Of a DNA stretch of 38,197 nucleotides, positions 1-8,512 are shown one piece after another. Position numbers and translations under genes: made by a program. The stretch is from Thermoplasmatales archaeon (GTDB lineage: Archaea > Thermoplasmatota > Thermoplasmata > Thermoplasmatales > GCA-001856825): NCBI GenBank assembly GCA_026127935.1, contig JAJSLL010000017.1, positions 1 to 38,197 on the forward strand, given 5' to 3'. Position 1 is the first letter of the stretch, and every line of letters begins with the position of its first letter. The notes beneath the pieces were generated by a model. That model had not been told where the DNA came from. It made no database searches and worked only from the letters and a program-made list of their open reading frames with translations.

Positions 1-382
1 AGGGGGAACGCCATCTTCGAGAGAATGAACGGTTTTACCACCATCAGGTTCATCATATTCTTGAAAACACCTTACGGAAACTGTTCCAGAGGAGAGACAA
101 ATTGGAACCCTGCATTGTTAATCAAGACATCAATACCACGAAAGTGTTCAAGTGCACTTTTCACTACCTCCTTGCAGTTGTCTGGATTTGATAGAACAGA
201 TTTTATGAAGAATGTCTTGTCCCCTTCTAGGGCGATGTCGTCTGGTACGTCCTTCTTGTCGACCACTACTACCCTATTTCCATTCTCGACCAAGGAGCCA
301 ACTATGGACCTCCCTGTTCCCCTTCCAAACCACCGGTGACTAGTGCTATTTTTTCTTTTGGAACTGCAATTATGTTACTCAA
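1..382 (-). pseudogene. Decayed SDR gene, 3-hydroxybutyrate dehydrogenase-like, 5' half only in window
   Basis: Reading leftward from about 382, one frame gives the start of an SDR Rossmann fold ending in LVTGG. The rest of the glycine motif (GRGTGRSIVGSLVENG) lies in another frame. Removing two T's between them would give TGGGRGTGR, a perfect TGxxxGxG motif. The fold then continues through DKKDVPDD and VLINNAGFQFVSPLEQFP to an in-frame TAA at 74-72. The same frame carries on with GVFKNMMNLMVVKPFILSK to the window edge. The NNAGFQxVSPxExFP pattern is typical of 3-hydroxybutyrate dehydrogenases. One frameshift plus one stop inside otherwise well-kept SDR sequence indicates a recent pseudogene, unless the reads are wrong. 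The 3' half lies outside the window. Confidence 0.75.
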
Positions 383-432
383 GCTAGATGATTCTTTAAC
401 AATCTAATTATCACTTGGGTAGAGGCAGATCT

Positions 433-1857
433 TCAAACGAACCCAGAAGTGACAAGCTTGTCTATCACCTTTTTCCCGAATGAGTCACTATAGATCAGTG
501 CTATTGCAATCAGTGCAAACAATATTGTGGTGGTCACAGTAATAAGAATCGCCAATGAAGGCAGACCATTCTCCAGAACAGCGAATGAAATGGTGACAAG
601 GATCCATGCAGGTAGTGCGGGGAGCAGTGTTCCCATCTGTCTCAGATTGAGCTGACCGGGCATAGAAAGTTCTTCCTTGATTTGAAGTGGATACAGGAAT
701 GCAGAAAGATAAACCACGATTATCAGAAGAGACGGTATGACTACGAGAAGGAACAGTCCTAAATTCAGAGCTTGCTCATCGCCACCCAGTGCTATGAGAA
801 AATTCGCAATTGCAAGAGGGGATAGGAGGGTTGCTATCGACAGTGATTTTGCTACTACTATGTCCCTCAGATACCTCGTCGGATTTCTAGTCATGAAGCC
901 TAGCCACAGTCTCTCATTACCGAGGACACCCATGGTGAAAAACATGATGAAAATGACGGAATAAATTGAGAAGATAAAGAGGGCAACCTCTTGAGAATGC
1001 AGAGGAAGTCTCAGTCTGTAAGTGAGAAGATAATAATAGGCCCCAGCAATGATTGCGGATACAAGTACTCCCCTCGACAGTCTGAATCTTCCAGATCTGT
1101 ATGATCCACCACTCCCTAGAGAATTCATCCGACCTGACACTTCGACGATAAAGAAATTCACTGCAAAGATAGCCCTAGTAGGGGACATCCCGCTGAATTT
1201 CCTGACTCGTTTAACATCACCTGAGGTGTACCTCGTAAATGTTTTCATCAGATCAAGATCAACTCGGGATAGTGACCTGAAAGCGAGTGGAACCGTGATC
1301 ACTGCAAGAACTACTGATGTTATGTCTGCATATAGTGGGTGTCCTGTATAAATGCCAGCAGGAGAGAATGGGAAGCCTGCGAATGCTGAAAGGGGAAGCA
1401 AAGCCATAAGTGTGGCAACTAACACTCTCCAACCTAGCTTGAGCGTGTATGTTATTGGCCCGAGGGAAGTGATAACCAGAATGAGTGCTATGAAATCTAT
1501 GAGCGCGTATGGGAGTACTGAACTGAGACTTGAAAATGAGTATCCTAGTATGTAAATTATAATGAGTCCAAAGCTGAGCATCTGTACCACGAACAGGGAA
1601 AGGGCCAGTTCCGACCTCTTCAGTGGAAGGGTGAAAAGGAAGTCCCTGTCGGACTTCAGCACTGCTATGCCTCCACTCAGTACGGGTAATATGAGAAAGA
1701 AGGTAATTAATGCTGGACCATAGTAATGGTACACCGCGCTAGATGAACCAGTCTTCGAACTGATAAAGAGTGCCCAGACAAGAAGTACGAGCATAAGGGC
1801 AAGGATCTGTTTTGAAAATCTTGACAAAATGACAAATTTTAGAAGCTTATAGAACAT
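433..1857 (-). CDS. ABC-2 type transporter permease subunit
   Basis: A 474-residue, very hydrophobic protein with many predicted membrane spans spread over its length. A more hydrophilic basic loop lies around residues 215-255 ([16 protein letters not shown] and what follows). There is no signal peptide and no ATP-binding motif. The ATG at 1857 overlaps the last 11 bases of the upstream ATPase gene, so the two are translationally coupled and form one exporter. Single-permease ABC-2 pairs of this kind export drugs, lipids or peptides. Nothing in the sequence shows the substrate. The family assignment rests mainly on length, hydrophobicity and coupling to the ATPase. Confidence 0.75.
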   Translation of the reverse strand: MFYKLLKFVILSRFSKQILALMLVLLVWALFISSKTGSSSAVYHYYGPALITFFLILPVLSGGIAVLKSDRDFLFTLPLKRSELALSLFVVQMLSFGLIIIYILGYSFSSLSSVLPYALIDFIALILVITSLGPITYTLKLGWRVLVATLMALLPLSAFAGFPFSPAGIYTGHPLYADITSVVLAVITVPLAFRSLSRVDLDLMKTFTRYTSGDVKRVRKFSGMSPTRAIFAVNFFIVEVSGRMNSLGSGGSYRSGRFRLSRGVLVSAIIAGAYYYLLTYRLRLPLHSQEVALFIFSIYSVIFIMFFTMGVLGNERLWLGFMTRNPTRYLRDIVVAKSLSIATLLSPLAIANFLIALGGDEQALNLGLFLLVVIPSLLIIVVYLSAFLYPLQIKEELSMPGQLNLRQMGTLLPALPAWILVTISFAVLENGLPSLAILITVTTTILFALIAIALIYSDSFGKKVIDKLVTSGFV

Positions 1858-2575
1858 CGGTCAACATCCTCGCTACGATGCGTTCTATGGGTTCTCCTTC
1901 TTTGCCCAGTCTCTTCAGTTCCTCTAGAGTGCCAGACCAGACGAACGTACCACGCGAAATCATTATGACCCTATCTGTCAATCTAGTTGCCACTTCCATT
2001 ATGTGTGTTGATACAAGTTGAGTGGAGTTGAGATTCTTTAGGTACTCGATGACAGTTTCCTGCGTAGGAATGTCGAGATAGTTCAGCGGTTCATCCAGAA
2101 GGAGGACAGACGGATCGTGAATTATTGCCAGGGCAAGGGCAAGTTTCTGAACATTGCCTCTTGAGAGCCTTCCAACCTTTGACTTTTCATACTCCCTCAA
2201 TTGAAGGGAATCGAGCAGACGGTCTACTTTATCAGACACGTTGTCTATACCCCTGAGGGCTCCTATATATTCCATGTTCTCCCTCACGCTGAAAGTCCTA
2301 TAGGGAGAAGCATCGTCTGGAAGGTAACCCATCATTCTTCTGGAATCTTCTGAAGAAGGGGAGAAATCCCCGATCTTGGCTTCCCCAGAACTGGGACTTA
2401 GAAGCCCAACTAGGATCTTGAGGGTCGTTGTCTTGCCAGCTCCGTTAGGGCCGAGCAGTGCACACCTTTCACCTGGTTCAAGCTTAAAACTTAGGTTCTT
2501 GAGTGCCTGGAAATCGCCATAATACCTTGACACACCCTTCATTTCAATAGAAGGTGGAAGAGTTGACCTTTCCAT
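1847..2575 (-). CDS. ABC transporter ATP-binding protein
   Basis: A 242-residue ABC ATPase that powers the downstream permease. Walker A is GPNGAGKT at residues 42-49. The signature helix is LSRGNVQK, a variant of LSGGQ, near residue 136. Walker B is VLLLDEP and the switch histidine is in STHIMEV. The segment after Walker A reads MGYLPDD where a Q-loop glutamine is often found; acidic residues there are common in ABC-2 exporter ATPases. The length fits a single nucleotide-binding domain. An SD-like AAGGAGTG lies about 10 bases before the ATG at 2575. It is the first gene of a two-gene operon with the permease. Confidence 0.93.
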   Translation of the reverse strand: MERSTLPPSIEMKGVSRYYGDFQALKNLSFKLEPGERCALLGPNGAGKTTTLKILVGLLSPSSGEAKIGDFSPSSEDSRRMMGYLPDDASPYRTFSVRENMEYIGALRGIDNVSDKVDRLLDSLQLREYEKSKVGRLSRGNVQKLALALAIIHDPSVLLLDEPLNYLDIPTQETVIEYLKNLNSTQLVSTHIMEVATRLTDRVIMISRGTFVWSGTLEELKRLGKEGEPIERIVARMLTDVL

Positions 2576-2910
2576 TGCTCATTCACTCCTTATTCTTTTT
2601 TTAAAAAATCTTTTTGACAATGAATCGACTGGTAGATTTTCAAGAGTGTAGTATACTACTATATTAGAGGTCATATTCCCTCCAAAATCCATATCTACTT
2701 ATCCCCTCCGATAATTTAACCGTTCTGCAGTTATGAATTCCAGGGCTTTACAATGAATATCTCGGTAGTTATTGTGCAGTGAATCAGTTTCAAACTTGGA
2801 AATTGTTCTTTCTTTTCAACTAATTGCGGAACTATTTTCTCATTTTTCATGTTTATGGAAACCCATGAATGAATTTTTATTCTCTGATATCGTATAAGTT
2901 TTGTGATTGT
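2576..2910. promoter_or_regulatory. Divergent intergenic region with a 12-bp palindrome
   Basis: This 335-base AT-rich spacer separates the leftward ABC operon from the rightward aldehyde dehydrogenase gene. On the minus side a T6A7-like stretch (about 2598-2611) sits 25-35 bases before the ABC start and could be its TATA box. A perfect 12-bp palindrome, GTAGTATACTAC, occupies 2648-2659 and could be an operator. No coding potential is seen; the first residues of the longer open frame ahead of the dehydrogenase (from 2869) are probably leader DNA. Confidence 0.45.
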
Positions 2911-4398
2911 ATGAAAAGTTATGATCTATTTATCGACAATGAATGGGTAAAATCAGAAAGGGAAGAAGAACAGAAGGTAATCAATCCTGCAAACGAAGAG
3001 ACCATAGCTTTGATTCAAAAAGGGAGCAGGGAAGATACAAGAGCTGCTATTGATGCAGCAAGAACGGCCTTTGATTCAGGGGAGTGGGCAAGACTCTCGC
3101 CGGTCTTTAGAGCGGACTACGTGATGAAACTTGCGAAAGTACTGGAAGAAAACCTGACTAGATACGGAGAGCTCGAGCTGCAAAACACTGGAAAGCCGAT
3201 AAAACAAGTCATCGACTACGATGTAGCTTACACCCTAGACAATCTGAAGTTTTTCGCAGGGGCTAGTAGAGTCATCGATGGTGTTGCGACAAATGAGTAC
3301 ATTCCGGATGGCACCAGCATGCTTAGGCGGGATCCAGTTGGAGTCGTAGCCGCAATCACTCCTTGGAATTATCCACTCATGATGGTTGGATGGAGAGCGA
3401 TACCCGCCCTTGCCGTGGGGAATACTGTCGTAGTCAAACCTGCTTCTTATACACCTTTGACTACCCTGGAACTTGCTGATGCAGTCAGTAAAGTTGGTTT
3501 TCCAAAGGGAGTCTTCAATGTTGTCACAGGCTCTGGTGCTGAAGTAGGTGAGGAACTCGCTAGAAGCGATAAGGTGGATATGATTGCTTTCACTGGTTCA
3601 AACGAGGTGGGGAGGAGGATTTCAAACATCGCATCAAGTTCGGTAAAGAGACTATCGCTTGAATTAGGAGGGAAGGCTCCTTTCATAGTCTTCGATGATG
3701 CGGATTTAGATGCCGCATCGGAAGGAGCAGTAATTGGTGGATTGATAAACAATGGCCAGGACTGTTCTGCCGCTACTAGAATTTACGTTCAGGAGGGAGT
3801 GTTTGAGAAATTTAAGAAACTCCTGATCGAGAAGGTCAGAAAGATAAGAGTAGGAGACCCTACAGATATGAAAACAGATCTTGGGCCACTGATATCAAAA
3901 GATCAACAAACAAGAGTGAAAGAATACATCGAGATCGGAAAGAAAGAAGGGGATGTGTTATACGAAGGAGGTTCGGAAGGGTTTAAGTCTGGTTTCTTCT
4001 TGAAACCAACTCTCATCTTTACCGATGATAACAGGGCGAGAATTGTACAGGAAGAAATATTCGGTCCGGTTCCAGTTCTTCTAAAATTTAAGACCTATCA
4101 GGAAGTGATTGAAAAAGCGAATGATGTCATGTATGGATTGGGATCGTCCGTTTGGACAAAGAACGTCAGGTTAGCCATGCTGGCAGCAAGGGACCTTAGA
4201 TTTGGTACTGTCTGGGTAAATGATCACGCTCCGATCCCGTCTGAAATGCCTTGGTCACCAATGAAGAAATCAGGTTACGGAGCATCCACTTCAAGATATT
4301 CATTAGAAGAGTTCACGACAGTAAAGCACGTCTATGTCGATCTGACTGGACTGGTCAGGAAGAGCTGGCACTACCAAATCTACGGCGATAAACCCTAG
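2911..4398 (+). CDS. NAD(P)-dependent aldehyde dehydrogenase
   Basis: A 495-residue aldehyde dehydrogenase that oxidises an aldehyde to its carboxylate with NAD(P). The start is set at the ATG at 2911 (MKSYDLFIDNEWV), where homology to the family begins; the open frame extends 14 codons upstream without family features. Motifs in order are TPWNYP (active-site Asn), VVKPASYTP, FTGSNEVGR (cofactor loop), LELGGK with general-base Glu251, and NNGQDCSA with catalytic Cys285. EEIFGPVPV near the C-terminus is also typical. Length and motifs match the betaine-aldehyde/4-aminobutyraldehyde type, but substrate cannot be told. It stands alone between divergent and co-directional neighbours. Confidence 0.93.
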   Translation: MKSYDLFIDNEWVKSEREEEQKVINPANEETIALIQKGSREDTRAAIDAARTAFDSGEWARLSPVFRADYVMKLAKVLEENLTRYGELELQNTGKPIKQVIDYDVAYTLDNLKFFAGASRVIDGVATNEYIPDGTSMLRRDPVGVVAAITPWNYPLMMVGWRAIPALAVGNTVVVKPASYTPLTTLELADAVSKVGFPKGVFNVVTGSGAEVGEELARSDKVDMIAFTGSNEVGRRISNIASSSVKRLSLELGGKAPFIVFDDADLDAASEGAVIGGLINNGQDCSAATRIYVQEGVFEKFKKLLIEKVRKIRVGDPTDMKTDLGPLISKDQQTRVKEYIEIGKKEGDVLYEGGSEGFKSGFFLKPTLIFTDDNRARIVQEEIFGPVPVLLKFKTYQEVIEKANDVMYGLGSSVWTKNVRLAMLAARDLRFGTVWVNDHAPIPSEMPWSPMKKSGYGASTSRYSLEEFTTVKHVYVDLTGLVRKSWHYQIYGDKP

Positions 4399-4599
4399 GA
4401 AACCAATTACAGATAGATCGAAGAAAAGTCCATCTCTCAGTATGTTTCAAGAACTGTTCTGGTAACAGACCTTTCGATCTGCATTACTGCGGAAATTCCA
4501 CCAGAGTATACTCAATTTTACTTTATTTATTACTTTCTCCAATTTTGAATTGGCTCCTGATAATTCATTCTTACAATATGCATTCGCTTTCAACGGGAA

Positions 4600-4612
4600 G
4601 TGATAAATAAAA
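4600..4612 (+). promoter_or_regulatory. TATA-like box of the C69 hydrolase gene
   Basis: The A/T-rich TGATAAATAAAAC lies about 26-28 bases before the ATG at 4634. That is the spacing expected when transcription starts at the start codon. It supports the second of two possible starts, the one that exposes Cys2. Confidence 0.45.
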
Positions 4613-4633
4613 CGAGAAAATAATATGACTAAG

Positions 4634-5899
4634 ATGTGCGATACTGTCTGTAGTCTGCCAGAAAACAATTTTGATTCTAGAGTGAGTTTGTTCGGGAAGA
4701 ATAGCGACAGAGACCCTAACGAAACCCAACTCGTTGAATTTTATCCCAGGAGTATCAGAAGTGGGAAGACTCACACTACTTATATCGATGTAGAGTACGA
4801 GGGGAAGACTAATGCAGTAATTCTATCGAGACCACACTGGATCTGGGGAGCTGAGATGGGCGTCAATGAAAAAGGTGTTTCGGTTGGAAACGAAGCCATA
4901 TTCTCGTCACCCAAGGTCAAGAGCAAGAAGCTTCTTGGAATGGACTTATTGAGATTGGGACTTGAGAAAGGTGATGACGCCGCTTCAACTGCGAAGACCA
5001 TGATTGAGTACCTAGAGACCTACGGTCAGGGAGGTAGCAATGACCGATACAAAGAGGAGTACTATAACAATATGTTCCTCATAAGCGACTTGAAAAAAGC
5101 ACTCAAATTGACTATTGTTGAAAAGGAATATTCACTGGAGAGACTGAATTCACGCTATTCTATTTCAAACAAGATTCCTGCTTCGGAAAGTGTTAACAAA
5201 GCGGATTTTGAAAGATCTCATAACTTTTCGTACCGTGAAGATATTCTTTACTCAAGACTGGGAAGGGGCCTAGAGCGATCTCGATTCACTTCCAGTGTCT
5301 TAGATGACAAGTCCAAATCAACACAGTTTCAAGATATCTTCAGGATGTTAAGGCATCATGAAGGGGACTGGCCCCATCCAAGTAGGGGATCCAACAGGGA
5401 CATCTGTATGCACGCCGGCCCTCTTTCTAGAAGATTCCAGACAGTCAATTCATTTGTTGTTATGACAAGCAAAAAAGGAACTGTAGTCTGGTCAACGTTT
5501 TCATCCAATCCCTGCATTTCTCTTTACAAACCCATCCTTCTTTCCGGAAATTCAGCTTTTGGACTCCTCTACAATTCAGATTATTGGGCTAGGGGAGAAA
5601 AGATACATCGAAATCTCCTGAACAGCACTTCATTTTCCTACTATGAATTTGCAAACCTGCTCGATGAAAGGCAGTCTCAGATAATCGACATATCAAAAGC
5701 GACCATTGACGGATGGCTCTCTGGGGACACAAGCGATTCTACGGTAGATCAAAGTATTTTCAAGACAATATTTGACATTGATGGATCACATCTCTCATCA
5801 CTGGAAAAAAGTAAGGGCCCACTTCACAAGGGTTTGACAGTGAGTCTCTACGACAGCTGGTGGAAAAAGAAAGAGAGATCGCTCGGCGGCTTAACCTGA
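4634..5899 (+). CDS. Secernin/peptidase C69-family Ntn hydrolase
   Basis: A 421-residue protein of the secernin/dipeptidase (C69) class. In this class an N-terminal cysteine is the nucleophile after Met removal. Two start ATGs are in frame, 4625 and 4634. The second is preferred because it yields MCDTVCSLP, placing Cys at position 2. A TATA-like TGATAAATAAA (4601-4611) lies about 26 bases upstream, as expected for a leaderless transcript. Conserved features include GKNSDRDPNE, RPHWIWGAEMGVNEKGVSVGNEA and CMHAGPLSRR. The family hydrolyses small amide or peptide bonds. The true substrate here is unknown and no partner gene lies next to it. Confidence 0.85.
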   Translation: MCDTVCSLPENNFDSRVSLFGKNSDRDPNETQLVEFYPRSIRSGKTHTTYIDVEYEGKTNAVILSRPHWIWGAEMGVNEKGVSVGNEAIFSSPKVKSKKLLGMDLLRLGLEKGDDAASTAKTMIEYLETYGQGGSNDRYKEEYYNNMFLISDLKKALKLTIVEKEYSLERLNSRYSISNKIPASESVNKADFERSHNFSYREDILYSRLGRGLERSRFTSSVLDDKSKSTQFQDIFRMLRHHEGDWPHPSRGSNRDICMHAGPLSRRFQTVNSFVVMTSKKGTVVWSTFSSNPCISLYKPILLSGNSAFGLLYNSDYWARGEKIHRNLLNSTSFSYYEFANLLDERQSQIIDISKATIDGWLSGDTSDSTVDQSIFKTIFDIDGSHLSSLEKSKGPLHKGLTVSLYDSWWKKKERSLGGLT

Positions 5900-5948
5900 T
5901 ACGTCGACGAGGGGGTTCAGCGGAACTGGTTTTTCCCTAAAGATAAAT

Positions 5949-7256
5949 CTACCTTAGTCTTCCAGATTTGTAGAGAGCTCCGTAGAGAACTGTCAGGATC
6001 AGGGTACCAAGAATCACGATAATGGCGTCCTCAATCGGAGAGGTAGCAAAGAGCAGAATCCCAAAGAGGAAGAAGACCCCAATTGCTATCAAGAAGATTA
6101 CGGTGCCTCCCTTCACGTGAAAAGGCACATCTGCCTTTTTCATCTTTCTGTGATGCCACAGAGCTGCATATCCCACAAATCCGTACATGAAAGCATCAAA
6201 TCCGGCAGCGACTATCACGATCACGGAGTAATTTCGAGTTACGAAAATTGCTACTGTGATGACAAGAACAATGCCGTAGAGGAAGAGTAAGGAGACGTAT
6301 GGTGTGAGGAACCTACTGTGTATCTTTCCTAGGAATCTTGGAAAAGTTCCCTCTCTTCCAAGTGCATACACGAGCCTTGAAGTTCCCAGTATTCCTGCAT
6401 TGAACGCACTGAAACTCATGATTACACTGACAATTCCTATGAGGACAGGAAGCTGGGTACCTACTAGGATGTATTTCCCAAGTATAATCTGGGGTATTAC
6501 AGTCACCTTCAATACGTCAAGTGGAACTTTCTCAAAAATTGCAATAGATGCCAAGATGAACACTATCCCTATGAAGGCAACTCCCAGTGGCATTGCCCTC
6601 GGAATGCCTTTCTTGTAATCAATCGCTTCTTCTCCAAGAGTAGTGACTCTGCCGAATCCTATGAAGAAGTAGATGGAAACAGCACTTGCTGAAAATATGG
6701 ATAACCAGTTTAGCTGGCCCAATACAACTGGTGTTGTATTCTTTACGAAGAAGATCGAATAAATTGAAACAAGGATCAGGGAGATAGCGACGAAGAAAGT
6801 GATGATCATTTGAAAATTTCCCGAAATCTCTACTCCGAGAATGTTGATTGCCACAACTATTGTTAGGATTAAAATTGCCCAGAAGAGTGGTGGAAGAGCT
6901 CCAACCAGGTAGTTGAGGACATTGCCTGCCATATATGCTTCAGTTCCGGCTGCCCCTAGTATCGCTATTACCCACATGATTGAAAGGGAGAGTGCAAGTG
7001 TATTTCCCATCGGCTTTTTCAGAAAAATCCTGTTCCCTGCTGCGGACGGATATATGCTCACCAACTCGCCATAGGCAAGCGACCCAAGAATGACAACGGC
7101 CGTTGAGATTATTACGGCAATTATCAGGTTTGCTAGGGAGCCCACAAGGAGCACCATTATTATTATGCTGAGGAAGACTGAAGAGGCAAGAGGCGTTCCC
7201 ATCGTGATTGCGATCAGCCGTGTGAATTTCAACCTCCTTTCCAGAGTTAGGACCAT
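5949..7256 (-). CDS. APC-superfamily amino-acid permease
   Basis: A 435-residue integral membrane protein with about twelve hydrophobic spans. It looks like an amino acid-polyamine-organocation (APC) transporter. The first span has the helix-breaking start (TRLIAITMGTPLASSVFLS). A conserved-looking stretch, FIGFGRVTTLGEEAIDYKKG, around residues 198-217 matches the APC loop FxGFExxxxxxEEaxnpkr. The ATG at 7256 overlaps the end of the preceding SCP2-like gene by 10 bases. It is the last gene of a five-gene minus-strand operon with an amino-acid dehydrogenase-like enzyme, so amino-acid or amine uptake is a reasonable inference. The substrate cannot be read from the sequence. Confidence 0.88.
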   Translation of the reverse strand: MVLTLERRLKFTRLIAITMGTPLASSVFLSIIIMVLLVGSLANLIIAVIISTAVVILGSLAYGELVSIYPSAAGNRIFLKKPMGNTLALSLSIMWVIAILGAAGTEAYMAGNVLNYLVGALPPLFWAILILTIVVAINILGVEISGNFQMIITFFVAISLILVSIYSIFFVKNTTPVVLGQLNWLSIFSASAVSIYFFIGFGRVTTLGEEAIDYKKGIPRAMPLGVAFIGIVFILASIAIFEKVPLDVLKVTVIPQIILGKYILVGTQLPVLIGIVSVIMSFSAFNAGILGTSRLVYALGREGTFPRFLGKIHSRFLTPYVSLLFLYGIVLVITVAIFVTRNYSVIVIVAAGFDAFMYGFVGYAALWHHRKMKKADVPFHVKGGTVIFLIAIGVFFLFGILLFATSPIEDAIIVILGTLILTVLYGALYKSGRLR

Positions 7257-7606
7257 AATAACCTCGCTACTGCATCCAGGACTATCTGATCCTTCTCTGA
7301 CCCGTAAGTTTCTACAACTCCATCCAAGTATAGATGGGATATATTTTCTCTCCCTCTGAGCATGCTTAATAGAGTTTCTGTCGAACTAACGACCTTGACA
7401 TTTCCTTCGTTCTCACTTTCTGCCTTTCTCATTTCTACTATCTTGCCTGTAGTTACATTAAGCACGAATCCAAATCCCTGATCCTTGCTCCACATCAGAA
7501 CGGATGTGCTCCATTTCTTGATAAGTTTCTGCACCCTATCGTTCTCATTCACCCTTCTGTTGAATTCCTCAAGGACAGTTCTTAGTTCTCCTTCCATATC
7601 ACTCAT
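7247..7606 (-). CDS. SCP2-like small protein, third of three tandem paralogues
   Basis: A 119-residue soluble protein. Its second half (TETLLSMLRGRENISHLYLDGVVETYG) has the pattern of the sterol-carrier-protein-2 fold: a helix, a short loop, then a hydrophobic strand ending in a glycine-bearing 'x-GxV' turn. It resembles the two genes just upstream, though identity is low. SCP2 domains form a hydrophobic tunnel that holds lipids or other apolar ligands. Here the three copies may act as carriers or as small ligand-binding subunits for the neighbouring enzyme. Fifteen bases separate it from the second paralogue, and it overlaps the permease gene. Confidence 0.6.
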   Translation of the reverse strand: MSDMEGELRTVLEEFNRRVNENDRVQKLIKKWSTSVLMWSKDQGFGFVLNVTTGKIVEMRKAESENEGNVKVVSSTETLLSMLRGRENISHLYLDGVVETYGSEKDQIVLDAVARLLWS

Positions 7607-7620
7607 CGAGCAATCAACTC

Positions 7621-8031
7621 CTATTCGATCTTTCCAGCAGATCGCACGAGTTCCTGAGCAGCATTGACATATTTCATCAGTTTCCTAACGTCACCTGTGA
7701 CAGTAATCTCTCCCCTGAGCATTGCCGTCACTACGTTTGTCTTCCCCGAAAGGACGTTTTCCCAGGTGGTCGCCGTCCCATCCAATATATATGGCATCTT
7801 CTTTCTGTCCACAGACGAGGGAAAGATCACAGAGTTGCACTTTCCGTGAAAAAGTTCGAGAATGATGTTTCTTTTCTCCCCACTGCGTAAGAAGTGAGAT
7901 TGATTGTCCCCTCTAATTGAAATGACTATGTCTCCCTCCCAGTCTGCCGCATATCTCTCGTAATCCTGGTTTGAGTTTATTTTTTCCCTGAACTTCTCGA
8001 ACCATTGATCAGAAAACATCAGAGTCTTCAT
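7621..8031 (-). CDS. SCP2 sterol-binding-domain protein, second paralogue
   Basis: A 136-residue protein and the clearest of the three SCP2-like genes. The C-terminal half holds the hallmark pattern TTWENVLSGKTNVVTAMLRG followed by EITVTGDVRKLMKYVNAA. This matches the family's W-x-x-l-l-x-G-x3-p...G-x-l-x-i-x-G-d motif. Its ATG overlaps the stop of the preceding paralogue by four bases (ATGA), so the genes are co-translated. There is no signal or membrane segment; it is probably cytosolic. The bound ligand is unknown. Confidence 0.78.
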   Translation of the reverse strand: MKTLMFSDQWFEKFREKINSNQDYERYAADWEGDIVISIRGDNQSHFLRSGEKRNIILELFHGKCNSVIFPSSVDRKKMPYILDGTATTWENVLSGKTNVVTAMLRGEITVTGDVRKLMKYVNAAQELVRSAGKIE

Positions 8032-8486
8032 AGATAACCTCTCTCACTCAACCACTTCTGGTATTGAATTCTGGTTGGAAGGATTATTTTCTTTGTCAGG
8101 TTCCTCAGAATGATCTCCATTCTTTCGGACGGGGCCTGAATGTTCATCACTTTCTTCATCGAACCCCTGAAAACTATTTCGTCACTGATAACCAGCTCAA
8201 CAAAACTCTCTTGTCCTGTGCTGATCTTGAGCATAGCATCGTATGAATCCACGTAATAAACTAATTCAGCTGTTGACTCGAGGCTTTTAACTTCGCTCCT
8301 CTTTATCAGACTGAATGAGAGTACTTCTCCATCAACAGTTTGCTGCCATATTCCTATGCCAAGATCTCTGATCACAATTAGTTCAGTCGCGTTATAAATC
8401 CCCTTCCCCAGCTCCCTGAATTTTTCATCGCCGTTCAAGGCATTCTTGAGGGTATCAAAGAATTCTTGGGTTCCGAAACTTAGCAC
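8028..8486 (-). CDS. SCP2-like protein, first paralogue
   Basis: A 152-residue protein starting with GTG at 8486. The region YDAMLKISTGQESFVELV followed by DEIVFRGSMKKVMNIQ matches the SCP2 core pattern seen in the next gene. It is more divergent, with a longer C-terminal tail (LTKKIILPTRIQYQKWLSER). It lies 26 bases after the saccharopine-dehydrogenase-like gene and overlaps the second paralogue by ATGA. Three divergent, co-translated copies suggest a heteromeric assembly more than simple gene dosage, but that is inference. Confidence 0.65.
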   Translation of the reverse strand: MLSFGTQEFFDTLKNALNGDEKFRELGKGIYNATELIVIRDLGIGIWQQTVDGEVLSFSLIKRSEVKSLESTAELVYYVDSYDAMLKISTGQESFVELVISDEIVFRGSMKKVMNIQAPSERMEIILRNLTKKIILPTRIQYQKWLSERGYL

Positions 8487-8512
8487 TGATTTATCACTAC
8501 CTTAATGCTCCA

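Noticed and set aside
4447-4774. Minus-strand frames of 67-73 codons upstream of the C69 hydrolase
   Set aside because: They overlap the promoter and the 5' end of the well-supported plus-strand gene and show no family features.
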